Source: Actinomycetes bacterium (GTDB lineage: Bacteria; Actinomycetota; Acidimicrobiia; Acidimicrobiales; Ilumatobacteraceae). Taken from it: a stretch of 64,000 nucleotides of DNA. Where the stretch lies: the NCBI GenBank assembly GCA_025356335.1, contig JANXUF010000121.1:1-64000 (forward strand). Reading direction: 5' to 3'. The notes beneath the pieces were generated by a model. It was not told the origin of the DNA. It saw only the letters and a program-made list of their open reading frames with translations, and did no database searches. Of this stretch, positions 24,921 through 33,173 are shown one piece after another. The position numbers and the translations under genes were made by a program. The first letter of the stretch is position 1, and each line of letters opens with the position of its first letter.

Positions 24921-26123
24921 GTGCCAATTGCCCCGACTGCGCGACCAACGACGACGGACACGACGATCGGCGTTCTCGGCCGGCCATGGCGCGGAGCGGT
25001 CACGGCCTCAGGGAACGTCGTTGGTGACTCGCCGCTCGACTGGTGGGTCGCTGCCGAGGATCGCTGGCACCTCCCGGAGGACGAGGTCGCGACGCTTCGT
25101 CAACGGCGCACCGATGGCGCGCCCGTCGTCGAGACCCGGATGCGCGTACCGGGCGGGGATGTCGTCCAGCGTGTCTACGCAGTCGCCGATGCCGGCGGTA
25201 TCACCATCGTCGAGATCGAGAACGAGTCGTCAGCCGCTGTCGCCATCGCCTTCAGCCACGGCGACCTGCTGACCGCCCGGCCGCCAAGCGTCAAACCGCC
25301 GCAGGGAATCCCGTTGCCGCCCGCTGCCGTCGTCTTTCCGTTGGCTCACCGCTCGACGCTTCGTGTCGGCCTCGCGCATGAACGGGTCAGCAGTGGCCCA
25401 CTGCCGGACACGGTGCCTGCGGCGACCGCGGTCGCTCGTGGGTGGCTGAGACATGTCGAGCAGGCTTCCCGGCTGGTGCTCCCCGACGGGGATCTCGCCG
25501 AACGGGTTGTTTCACAGCGATGCGAGCTGGCACTCGCCGGAGTCGAAGACCCGTCGGACGACGCGATCGGCTTCCTGCTCGGTGTCCACGAACTCCTACG
25601 CACCGGTGTCGATGCCGAGGCGTGGGTACCGGAGATCGTCGACGCTGCCGAATCCGTGGCCCGACGTGCCAAGCGCACGTACTCGTGGGATGCAGACCGC
25701 GCGTTGTTGGCGACAGCCGCAGTGCTCTCCCGGCTCGGCGAATCGAAGGGAGCCGACGACGTGCAGGCGATGCGAGTCAGATTGCCGTCACCGACGCTGC
25801 GCCCAGCCGTCGAGCCGACTGGCATCCGCCTGATCGCCTGGGTCGAATCGTTGCTGGCCGCGCCGCTCGGCGACGGCACGTGTTCGCTGATGCCGAGTGG
25901 TTTCCCCGAAGGCTGGCTCGGTCAGAACTTCGAGACCTACCGTCTGCCGGCAAGCCCCAGCCAGCAGATTTCCTATGCCGTCCGCTGGCACGGGGAGCGA
26001 CCGGCCGTGTTGTGGGAGATCACGGGTGCAGGCCGGCTTCCGCTGAACGCAGGTGCAGCAGACCCGGCATGGTCGAGCGTCGAACCGTCTGGCGAGGCGC
26101 TCCTCGCCGCCCCGCCCCACTGA
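24921..26123 (+). CDS. Protein of unknown function
   Basis: A 400-residue soluble protein that I cannot assign. The N-terminal 150 residues look beta-rich (VVQRVYAVADAGGITIVEIENESSA), as in domains that handle carbohydrate or act as a beta-sandwich. Residues about 190-300 are helical with Ala/Leu/Glu repeats (VHELLRTGVDAEAWVPEIVDAAESV). The C-terminus again looks like a beta domain (QISYAVRWHGERPAVLWEITG). The pattern, beta-sandwich plus helical region, recalls glycoside-processing proteins. It converges on the GH38 mannosidase, which gives slight support. Codon use matches neighbours. Confidence 0.7.
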   Translation: MPIAPTARPTTTDTTIGVLGRPWRGAVTASGNVVGDSPLDWWVAAEDRWHLPEDEVATLRQRRTDGAPVVETRMRVPGGDVVQRVYAVADAGGITIVEIENESSAAVAIAFSHGDLLTARPPSVKPPQGIPLPPAAVVFPLAHRSTLRVGLAHERVSSGPLPDTVPAATAVARGWLRHVEQASRLVLPDGDLAERVVSQRCELALAGVEDPSDDAIGFLLGVHELLRTGVDAEAWVPEIVDAAESVARRAKRTYSWDADRALLATAAVLSRLGESKGADDVQAMRVRLPSPTLRPAVEPTGIRLIAWVESLLAAPLGDGTCSLMPSGFPEGWLGQNFETYRLPASPSQQISYAVRWHGERPAVLWEITGAGRLPLNAGAADPAWSSVEPSGEALLAAPPH

Positions 26124-26252
26124 CCCGATCCGTGCTGATCCGATCCGCTTCCGACCAGTCCGGCCCACCTCCCGCCCGAGGGATGGGTCACTTTGCGGAC
26201 GTGGTGTCCGACATCTGCTCCATCGCTTGTTCGTCATCAGGCTGGCGGGCGG

Positions 26253-28940
26253 TCAGTCCGTCAGTGCGAGGGTGACGATCTGGTGCGCGCCGACGGTCAT
26301 CGCTTCGTCGAAACGGTCGAGGACGTTGCCGCCGAGATCAACGACGTTGCCACTGCGGCCTGCGACGCTCACTTCGGCTGGCTGGGGGCCCGGGTTGAAA
26401 ACGCGGAGCTCGAGGTGCCCGTTGTTCCGACGCAGCGACGACACGACCACTGCGCCACGTACATCGAGTGCCTGATGAGTTCCTGGCGTCGTCCCGGCGC
26501 CTGCGCCGTAGACGACCGACATCGGCAGAAACACGTCGTCGACGATCGCATACGGATCGACCGTTCCGTTGGATGGGTCGTCGAGGCAGAGTGCGAATTC
26601 GAGGCGGTGTCGACCGGGCATCTGCGATCCGCGCAGCTCGTGTTGCGGTCCGGCGGGCATCGGCCTCATCGTCATCGAACCGCGCGAGAGAAACCGCGTC
26701 GCCCTGATCACCGTCAGCGCCAACGTGGCGGCGCCGAACGCTGCGATGTCGACGAGCTCGTATTCGAGCAGTCCCTCGTGGACAACCGTGAGGCCACCGG
26801 CCTGCACGAAACGACGGGAGGGGAACGTCGACATCGGTTCCTCCGAGGGACCGCCCTCGGCGTCGAGCCCTCGCTCCACGACGGTGAAGGCACATTCGGC
26901 ATGACTGACCGACGCCGGCGAGGGGAGCGGCAGGTGCATGCGCAGGCGATGGTCCGCGACTTCGTTGTCGAATTCGACGCTCACCCGGACGATGGAATCA
27001 CCAGCACGAACCTCGATCGATGTCGTCACCCACACCTCGCGGCGCCCGATGCGCTCCGAGAGCGTGTCGTCGATCCGCTCGGGCCAGACATAGCTCCTTC
27101 GAATGTTCAGGCCGGCCCGCAGCGGTCCACGCTCGAATGCCGTCAGCATCACGGTGCTCGGCGTGTCGACAACCAACTGCTTGCGTGGTGGTGACCAGTT
27201 GTAGGTGTCTCCGGCGTCGCCGTCGTCGACGAGCCGTCCATAGCCGGCCACCCCGTTGATCGAGAATGTACCGGTGACTGCATCGGCGACGACCGTGAGC
27301 AGTCCGTTGGAGATCGTCGATTGGCTATCCGTGACGGTGACAGTCACCGGCACAGCTGCGGTCGCGACCCGATCCGTGGTCGCAGCAACCGGCCGCCAGC
27401 CATACCCGGCGACGTCCTCCACCCTGACCAGGGCGCGATGCGTGGGGGGTACGAGCACGGTCGCGATCATCCGCTCCGAGAGACTGTGTTCGAAAGCCTG
27501 CTTGACGAGCCCGCGGTTGCGCGGCACATCGACTGCAGAGCCGTCGCGGACCATCGCCACATGCAGCCCGGCGTCGTGCTCCGACAGCCGGATGCCGGTG
27601 CAATCGGCATTCCACATGACCTCCTCGGCAATCACGGCGATTCCCTGCTCCATCGGCAGGTCGAACCGCCGATGGCACCCATCGTCGATACTCGTGACCT
27701 GTACCCCTCCCCACGGCTCGGTGCCGGGGAACCTGACTTCGACGAGACCGCTGCGGCGTCGTTGCGATGGGTTGACGACGACCGGGCCGCTGACAGCGAG
27801 GTCGTCCGCCAGGTACCGCAGCGAGCGTTCCTCGATGGCCTCACCGATCTGGCGAGCCTCCGCATAGCGGACCTTGACGGCGTCGACGACCTCGTCATGG
27901 CTGCACGCGCAGATCGAATCGTGGGCGGCATTGCGCAACATTTCCAGCCAGGCGACGTCGAGCAGAGCCTCCGGCCACTGACCTGGCGGCTGCAAGAGTG
28001 CGGCGAGCGGTTCCGCACGCTGTTCGAGCGCACGCTCTGCCCTGGCGGCAGCCTGGTGGACGTCGACCCGATTGGACCCGACGCCCCTCAGCAGGTTTGC
28101 CCGCGCTCCGCTGCGCAGCTCGCCGGACCATGTCGTCAGGTCCGTCGAATCGGCGGCCGCCAGGTGCGCCGCAAGAGAGGTGACGACCAGCTCGTAGGTG
28201 CCCTCGCTCAGCGCATTGGCCTCGGCGACGACCTGCGGCAGGAATGGCTGCGGCGTCAGATGGTCGGAGCCGTTCATCCACAGCACAGCTCGATCTCCGA
28301 CGATCGTTCGCTGATCCTTGACCCATTCGGAGATCTGGCTGAGCAGTGCAGCGGGATCCCGCGGCATGTTCGCACCGTTCCCGTATCCCGTCGGCAGATA
28401 TTCGGCGCGAACGGTCGATCCGTCCGGCGATTGCCACCAGAAGCCAGTCGCCTCGACGGCCGATGGCACGCCGCGCCACACGACGGCGTGCTCGTAACCG
28501 AACAGGCGGAAGAGCTGCGGCATCTGGGCGATGTGGCCGAACATGTCCGGCAGGTAGCCGACCTCCATCGCGCCGCCGAAATCGGCGGCAACTCGCCGAC
28601 CGCGCTGCAGGTTGCGGATGTGCGTCTCGCCGCTGACGAGGAACTCGTCGGGCAGCGTGTACCACGGACCCATCGCCAGGCGACCATCCGCAGCGAGTCG
28701 GCGCAGCGTCTCCTTGCGTTCCGGGCGGATCGCCAGGTAGTCGTCGACGACCGCCATCTGTCCGTCGAGCAGGAAATGGGCGTAGCCGGTGTCGGCGAGC
28801 AGGCGGTCCAGGAGCGAATCGAGCAGTTCGACGAGCCTGGCCCTGAACGACTGGAACGGCAGGTACCACTCGCGGTCCCAGTGGGTGTGCGGCACGATGT
28901 TCACGCGGCGAGACATTGGCGGCGGCACGGGAGCGGGCAT
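26253..28940 (-). CDS. Glycoside hydrolase family 38 alpha-mannosidase
   Basis: An 895-residue cytoplasmic GH38 enzyme. NIVPHTHWDREWYLPFQ holds the zinc-binding His and Asp, and GYLPDMFGHIAQMPQLF holds the catalytic nucleophile Asp. ACSHDEVVD further on supplies another metal ligand region. The C-terminal half is beta-sandwich. There is no signal peptide. Bacterial members remove alpha-mannosyl groups from mannosylglycerate, glycans or lipid-linked mannans; the substrate is open. The start at 28940 (MPAPVPPP) is supported by TACGCT 6 nt upstream. The in-frame extension to 29252 is antisense to the C69 gene. Confidence 0.9.
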   Translation of the reverse strand: MPAPVPPPMSRRVNIVPHTHWDREWYLPFQSFRARLVELLDSLLDRLLADTGYAHFLLDGQMAVVDDYLAIRPERKETLRRLAADGRLAMGPWYTLPDEFLVSGETHIRNLQRGRRVAADFGGAMEVGYLPDMFGHIAQMPQLFRLFGYEHAVVWRGVPSAVEATGFWWQSPDGSTVRAEYLPTGYGNGANMPRDPAALLSQISEWVKDQRTIVGDRAVLWMNGSDHLTPQPFLPQVVAEANALSEGTYELVVTSLAAHLAAADSTDLTTWSGELRSGARANLLRGVGSNRVDVHQAAARAERALEQRAEPLAALLQPPGQWPEALLDVAWLEMLRNAAHDSICACSHDEVVDAVKVRYAEARQIGEAIEERSLRYLADDLAVSGPVVVNPSQRRRSGLVEVRFPGTEPWGGVQVTSIDDGCHRRFDLPMEQGIAVIAEEVMWNADCTGIRLSEHDAGLHVAMVRDGSAVDVPRNRGLVKQAFEHSLSERMIATVLVPPTHRALVRVEDVAGYGWRPVAATTDRVATAAVPVTVTVTDSQSTISNGLLTVVADAVTGTFSINGVAGYGRLVDDGDAGDTYNWSPPRKQLVVDTPSTVMLTAFERGPLRAGLNIRRSYVWPERIDDTLSERIGRREVWVTTSIEVRAGDSIVRVSVEFDNEVADHRLRMHLPLPSPASVSHAECAFTVVERGLDAEGGPSEEPMSTFPSRRFVQAGGLTVVHEGLLEYELVDIAAFGAATLALTVIRATRFLSRGSMTMRPMPAGPQHELRGSQMPGRHRLEFALCLDDPSNGTVDPYAIVDDVFLPMSVVYGAGAGTTPGTHQALDVRGAVVVSSLRRNNGHLELRVFNPGPQPAEVSVAGRSGNVVDLGGNVLDRFDEAMTVGAHQIVTLALTD

Positions 28941-28946
28941 GCCTGC

Positions 28947-28956
28947 AGCGTAGGCT
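28947..28956. promoter_or_regulatory. Overlapping divergent -10 boxes of mannosidase and C69 peptidase genes
   Basis: In the 10 bases AGCGTAGGCT, TACGCT is read on the minus strand (28952-28947), 6 nt before the mannosidase ATG. TAGGCT is read on the plus strand (28951-28956), 6 nt before the peptidase ATG. The hexamers share 2 bp, so the promoters should exclude each other. Confidence 0.65.
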
Positions 28957-28962
28957 CCAACG

Positions 28963-29874
28963 ATGTGTGACTGCCTCGTTGCGCTCGCGCCGGCAACATC
29001 GATGGGCGTGACGCTCTTCGCCAAGAACTCCGACCGCCCGCCTGCAGAAATCCAGGAGATCGGCTGGTTTCCTCCACGTCGAGACGCCGGATCAGTGCGC
29101 GTGACGCATATCGACGTTGCACCGTTCGCCGGTGAAACCCTCGGCGTCGTCCTGTCGAGGCCGACGTGGTGTTGGGGCGCTGAGCACGGCGTCAACGAAG
29201 CGGGCGTGGCGATCGGGAACGAGTCGATCTTCACGACACTCGACCCCCGCACGGTTCCGGTCGGCCTGATCGGTATGGATCTCGTCCGGCTCGGTCTCGA
29301 GCGTGCATCGTCGGCCGCGGAGGCGGTCGAGGTGATGACCGGTCTGCTCGATCGTTACGGCCAGGGCGGGACGGGTCACGACCCGGCCATCGTCGCCGGT
29401 GGCCGCCCGTACTTCTCCAGCTTTCTGATCGCCGACCCGACGGACGCATGGGTCGTGGAGACCAGCGGAAGGCTCTGGGCTGCAGAACGTGTCGTTCGGT
29501 CGAGGGCAATTTCGAACCGCACGACGATTCCGTCGTTCGACGCCGCCCACCGCCATCCCCGTCAGCCGGTCGAGCGCCTCGTCGACCCGCGCCTTGCGTC
29601 GTCGAATACAGTCCTGGATCGTGGGCCGGTCACCTTCGAGGGCCTGCGGGACCATCTGCGGTCCCATGATTCCTGCGCCGAGGCCGGCTGGAGCGTCTGC
29701 ATGCATGTGCCTGATGTCGAGTCGACGACCGCCTCGATGATCGCCGAACTGCCGTCACTCGGAAGTGCTCCCGTCGCCTGGATGCTGTTGGGATCGCCGT
29801 GCGAGCACGACTACCTGCGCATCGACGTCAGTGCAGCCCGGGCGCCGCAAGATCTGCTGGCACTGGCGAACTGA
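28963..29874 (+). CDS. C69-family peptidase (secernin/dipeptidase-like)
   Basis: A 303-residue N-terminal nucleophile hydrolase. The protein begins MCDCLVAL; the nucleophile Cys near the N-terminus is exposed after Met or propeptide removal, as in secernins and PepD-type dipeptidases. VTLFAKNSDRPPAE, WCWGAEHGVNEAGVAIGNE and YFSSFLIADPTDAWVVET are family landmarks. Substrates of the secernin branch are poorly known. It has no signal peptide. It converges on the MOSC gene with a 47-bp overlap. Confidence 0.85.
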   Translation: MCDCLVALAPATSMGVTLFAKNSDRPPAEIQEIGWFPPRRDAGSVRVTHIDVAPFAGETLGVVLSRPTWCWGAEHGVNEAGVAIGNESIFTTLDPRTVPVGLIGMDLVRLGLERASSAAEAVEVMTGLLDRYGQGGTGHDPAIVAGGRPYFSSFLIADPTDAWVVETSGRLWAAERVVRSRAISNRTTIPSFDAAHRHPRQPVERLVDPRLASSNTVLDRGPVTFEGLRDHLRSHDSCAEAGWSVCMHVPDVESTTASMIAELPSLGSAPVAWMLLGSPCEHDYLRIDVSAARAPQDLLALAN

Positions 29875-30706
29875 CGATGGGCGGCGCCGGCGGCCGCGGA
29901 CGCCGGGTCTTCGTCGACGCTGAGGGTTCGAGGATGACCGTGTCGCCGACATTGATGCGACCGGTCTGCAGGACCCTGGCGTAGACGCGGCTGAAGTTGC
30001 CGCGATCGTGATGCAGCCTCATGAAGTCGCCGTCGGCCAACCAGCCGGCCTGCTGCTTGCACGGCAGCGTGTATGCCCAGATCTCGGCGAGCACGTTGTC
30101 GCCGATCGACAGCCGGGCCCCCGGACGGACGTCGGCCCAGTCGATCCCCGAGATGGTGATGTTCTCGCCGGCGGCGCCGGCGAAGATCGGATGGCCGTCT
30201 GTGCGAAGTTCGTCGATGCCTTCGCTGTTCCACAGGCACAGCGCCTGCCACGGCCGTCCGTGATGTTGACGGTTGTCCTGCGAATCCCCGCGTATGCCGA
30301 CATAGGTCACGTCGATGATCTGGCGGGGGAGCTTCGGCAATCCGCCGGTCGACGTGTTCAGTCGGGCAACCGTTCCCGTCGCCGTCGTCGGCAGTTCGCC
30401 GCCCGCTCGCAACGCAGCTGCGGCCGCTTCCCAGCACGAATGGAACTCGACGAGGACCGTCCGAACCGTGTCAGGTCCCCATCCCGGCAGCCCGAACGAC
30501 TTGGCTGCAAGCCGCCCGATCTCGCCGAGCTCGAGCTCAGGAGCGGCGTCGAGTCGTGCGGCGAGTGCCGCCGTGAAACCGGCACGTTGGGAGTCGATGG
30601 TCGTTGCATCGTTGCCTCGCTCGAGCAGATCGAACAGATCGCCGGCGTGGATCAACGTGCTACGAGCGTCCTGGTTCGTATAGCGATAATTGCCGACCTC
30701 GATCAT
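29828..30706 (-). CDS. MOSC-domain protein with an N-terminal extension
   Basis: A 292-residue protein. Residues about 105-265 form a MOSC domain (TGTVARLNTSTGGLPKLP, then GDSQDNRQHHGRPWQALCLW and GENITISGIDWADVRPGARLSIG), the beta-barrel that handles sulfur or molybdenum-cofactor sulfide. The first 100 residues (YTNQDARSTLIHAGDLFDLLERG) form a helical domain I do not recognise. The usual MOSC cysteine position reads YTLPCKQQAGW. It may protect against N-hydroxylated or sulfur compounds, by family analogy. The start follows TAGCCT by 6 nt. Confidence 0.8.
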   Translation of the reverse strand: MIEVGNYRYTNQDARSTLIHAGDLFDLLERGNDATTIDSQRAGFTAALAARLDAAPELELGEIGRLAAKSFGLPGWGPDTVRTVLVEFHSCWEAAAAALRAGGELPTTATGTVARLNTSTGGLPKLPRQIIDVTYVGIRGDSQDNRQHHGRPWQALCLWNSEGIDELRTDGHPIFAGAAGENITISGIDWADVRPGARLSIGDNVLAEIWAYTLPCKQQAGWLADGDFMRLHHDRGNFSRVYARVLQTGRINVGDTVILEPSASTKTRRPRPPAPPIVSSPVPADLAAPGLH

Positions 30707-30712
30707 CTGCCG

Positions 30713-30718
30713 AGGCTA
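30713..30718 (-). promoter_or_regulatory. -10 box TAGCCT for leaderless MOSC gene
   Basis: On the minus strand TAGCCT ends 6 nt before ATG 30706. Confidence 0.5.
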
Positions 30719-30751
30719 TCCGGGTGGTGCGTCGACGGTTTCGATGGCCGT

Positions 30752-30757
30752 TAGCGT
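30752..30757 (+). promoter_or_regulatory. -10 box TAGCGT that selects the rnhB start
   Basis: TAGCGT ends 7 nt before GTG 30765. ATG 30744 lies upstream of this box, so the leaderless transcript would begin at GTG 30765. Confidence 0.5.
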
Positions 30758-30764
30758 GACCGTC

Positions 30765-31607
30765 GTGTTTGCTCCGACAAAGCCGACGTCGAACCTGGGG
30801 CGTGCCCCGGTCGCATCGACCAAAGCTGCCGCAGCACGGCAGGCTGCCGCTGACAGGGCCGTCGCCAAGGCTACGGCGGCGGCGAAAGCTGCCCGCATCC
30901 TGGCCCGCCAGAAGGCCAAGGTCAGGGCACCGTCAAAGAAGGTCGCTCCGACCCGACAGTTCGAACAGGATCTGTGGGCCCGCGGTTTCGAGACGGTCGT
31001 CGGCATCGACGAGGTCGGTCGCGGCGCATGGGCCGGACCGTTGGTGGTCGGGGCCGCCGTGTTGCCGCGAGACGGGCGGGTGCTGGGTATCCGCGACTCG
31101 AAGATGCTGTCGGAGGTAGAGCGCGAGAAGATCTTCGACCGGGTCGCCGGATGGTGCAAGGCATGGGCCGTCGGCGCCGCGAGCGAGGAGGAATGCGACA
31201 CACTCGGCATGTCGGCTGCACAGAAACTGGCGACGGCACGGGCGATTGCCGGGCTGCGGTTGGACAACCCGCCAGACGCGGCGATCGTCGATGGCACATG
31301 GGATTTCGTCAGCCCGCACGTCGGCCACGTCGAACGCAAGATCAAGGCCGACGCCTTCTGCCTCGGCGTCGCCGCCGCCTCGATCCTCGCCAAGGTCAGT
31401 CGTGATCGCCTGATGCGCCAGCATGCAGAGCACTATCCGCACTGGCACTTCGACACCAACAAGGGATATCCGTGCCCGTTGCACAAGACGGCGCTGCTCG
31501 GTTATGGCCCGAGTGCGATCCACCGGCGTTCGTGGGTGTTCATGGACAACTACGTCCCGTGGCCGGGGATGCGGACGTTCGTGCCCGAGCAGCCGACGCT
31601 CTTCTGA
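30765..31607 (+). CDS. rnhB: Ribonuclease HII with a basic N-terminal tail
   Basis: Cleaves RNA in RNA-DNA hybrids, including single ribonucleotides in DNA. The catalytic motif GIDEVGRGAWAGPLVVGAAVL, the DSKMLSE segment, the second acidic residue at KADAFCLGVAAASILAKVSRD and the TNKGYP motif are intact. The 280-residue product is longer than the usual 200-220 because the first 65 residues are Ala/Lys/Arg-rich (STKAAAARQAAADRAVAKATAAAKAARILARQKAK, in pieces), a tail that looks like a DNA-binding H1-type arm. Start GTG 30765 was chosen by the -10 position. The amine oxidase gene follows with no gap. Confidence 0.9.
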   Translation: MFAPTKPTSNLGRAPVASTKAAAARQAAADRAVAKATAAAKAARILARQKAKVRAPSKKVAPTRQFEQDLWARGFETVVGIDEVGRGAWAGPLVVGAAVLPRDGRVLGIRDSKMLSEVEREKIFDRVAGWCKAWAVGAASEEECDTLGMSAAQKLATARAIAGLRLDNPPDAAIVDGTWDFVSPHVGHVERKIKADAFCLGVAAASILAKVSRDRLMRQHAEHYPHWHFDTNKGYPCPLHKTALLGYGPSAIHRRSWVFMDNYVPWPGMRTFVPEQPTLF

Positions 31608-32942
31608 GTGGTAGCAGCATTGGAACAGTTCGATGTCGTGGTCGTCGGCGCGGGTCTCGCCGGCCTGCGAGCTGCTGACGTCGTGCGAGCGGCCGGAGGT
31701 ACCGTCGTGGTGCTCGAGGCCAACTCGCGTGTCGGTGGGCGGGTATGGACGCATCGGTTCGCCAACGGCCAGTGGTGCGAGCGAGGCGCCGAATATGTCG
31801 ACACGCACCACGTCGAGGTGTTGGGCCTCGTCGACCGCTTCGGTCTGCAGCTGGCGGACGCCGGTGGCAGCCTCGATGCCGCGAGGCGACGTCTCGACAT
31901 CGCCGGCAGGGTGACTGCCTTCGCAGAACAACCGTCGATGCTTGCCGATCTGGAACGTTGGCATGCCGCCAAGGCGGAGCTGGCGGCATCGATCGATCTG
32001 GGCGATCTCGGCAACGATCGAGCCGTCGAACTGGACAGCATGACCGCTGCTCGGTTCGTCACCGAACTCGGGCTCTCGATGTATGCACGGGTCGTGGTCG
32101 GCCGTGAACTACGCACGGAGTTCATGGTGCCGCCCGACGAGTTGTCGCTACTGCATCTGGCGTGGATCGCCGCGCTCGATCAACAGACGGGCGTCGGTAG
32201 GGAAGCGTTTCGGATCGCCGGCGGCCTCGACCAACTGGCGACCTGCCTCGCCGGCGAACTCGGGGGATTCGGCGAACACGTCGGGTTCGGCGACACCATT
32301 CGGCTGTCGACGATCGCGGCGTCCGTCGACTCCTCGACCGGCGTCGTTACGACGAGTTCCGGCCAGCGGTTCGTCGGGTCCAGCGTGATCGTGGCGGTCC
32401 CCCCGTCCGTGCTGTCGAGGATCGACGTCACGCCCCCATTGCCGACGGTGCTGACGTCGATCGGCTGGGGGATCGGAGCGAAGGTCAGCCGCCAGTACGC
32501 CAGGCGGACGTGGCTGGACGCCGGTGGCGACGGCAGCGTGATCAGCGAGCGGGCGTACGGGGAGCTGTGGGAGGCGACCTACGGCCAGGCCGGAGACGCC
32601 GGGGTGCTGACCGCCCTGCTGTCGTCCAACGACGGCGCAGCGCTCGGAGCGTTGCCGGATGTGGTTTCGCGGGTCGGTGCTGAGATCGCCCGGATCTTCC
32701 CCGGCAGTGCGGCGATGGAAGGCGAATCAGTCGTCACGAACTGGACGAACGAGCGCTTCGCGCTCGGCTGCTACTCGGCCTTCGCCCCCGGGCAGATCAC
32801 CACGATCTGGCCACTGTTCCAGCACCGCTACGGCAGGGTGATCCTCGCAGGTGAGCACACAGACCCGTTCGCCGGCTTCATGGAAGGCGCACTCCGCAGC
32901 GGCGTCCGCGCCGCCAACGCGGCTCTGGCAGGTTCTGCATAA
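31608..32942 (+). CDS. Flavin-dependent amine oxidase family protein
   Basis: A 444-residue FAD enzyme of the monoamine oxidase/phytoene desaturase type. The dinucleotide motif VVVVGAGLAGLRAADVV leads to LEANSRVGGRVWTHRF, and the C-terminal FAD motif is GRVILAGEHTDPFAGFMEGALRSGVRAA. The substrate, an amine or amino acid, is not readable. It starts with GTG directly after the rnhB stop, so it is co-transcribed with it, although the two functions are unrelated. Confidence 0.87.
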   Translation: MVAALEQFDVVVVGAGLAGLRAADVVRAAGGTVVVLEANSRVGGRVWTHRFANGQWCERGAEYVDTHHVEVLGLVDRFGLQLADAGGSLDAARRRLDIAGRVTAFAEQPSMLADLERWHAAKAELAASIDLGDLGNDRAVELDSMTAARFVTELGLSMYARVVVGRELRTEFMVPPDELSLLHLAWIAALDQQTGVGREAFRIAGGLDQLATCLAGELGGFGEHVGFGDTIRLSTIAASVDSSTGVVTTSSGQRFVGSSVIVAVPPSVLSRIDVTPPLPTVLTSIGWGIGAKVSRQYARRTWLDAGGDGSVISERAYGELWEATYGQAGDAGVLTALLSSNDGAALGALPDVVSRVGAEIARIFPGSAAMEGESVVTNWTNERFALGCYSAFAPGQITTIWPLFQHRYGRVILAGEHTDPFAGFMEGALRSGVRAANAALAGSA

Positions 32943-33137
32943 CTCGATCGTCAGCGGCTGTCGTGAGGGTTTTCTGGGCTGTGTCGAACGGTCGACGATC
33001 CTCACGCCACGTTCAGGCTCGGTCGTCCTGCCGAGTACATCATTGCCGTGGCGCCCATTGTTCTGACATGGATGGGTTCAATCCGCCTCCGTCGTGGCTG
33101 CCCCGTTCAAAGAAGGCAGATTCGGCTCGCCGTGACG

Positions 33138-33166
33138 TTGGGGATGAGTACGAACGTGTGTACGAT
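33138..33166 (+). promoter_or_regulatory. Promoter of the DUF222-HNH gene with a LexA-like box
   Basis: TTGGGG (33138-33143) and TACGAT (33161-33166) are 17 bp apart; TACGAT ends 7 nt before ATG 33174. ACGAACGTGTGTACGA (33150-33165) matches the mycobacterial SOS box TCGAAC-N4-GTTCGA at 10 of 12 specified bases and overlaps the -10. The mycobacterial 13E12-repeat relatives of this gene are known LexA targets, so SOS control is plausible. Confidence 0.6.
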
Positions 33167-33173
33167 AGTTAGC

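Noticed and set aside
27321-28970. Plus-strand 549-residue frame
   Set aside because: Antisense to the GH38 mannosidase; no domain is visible.
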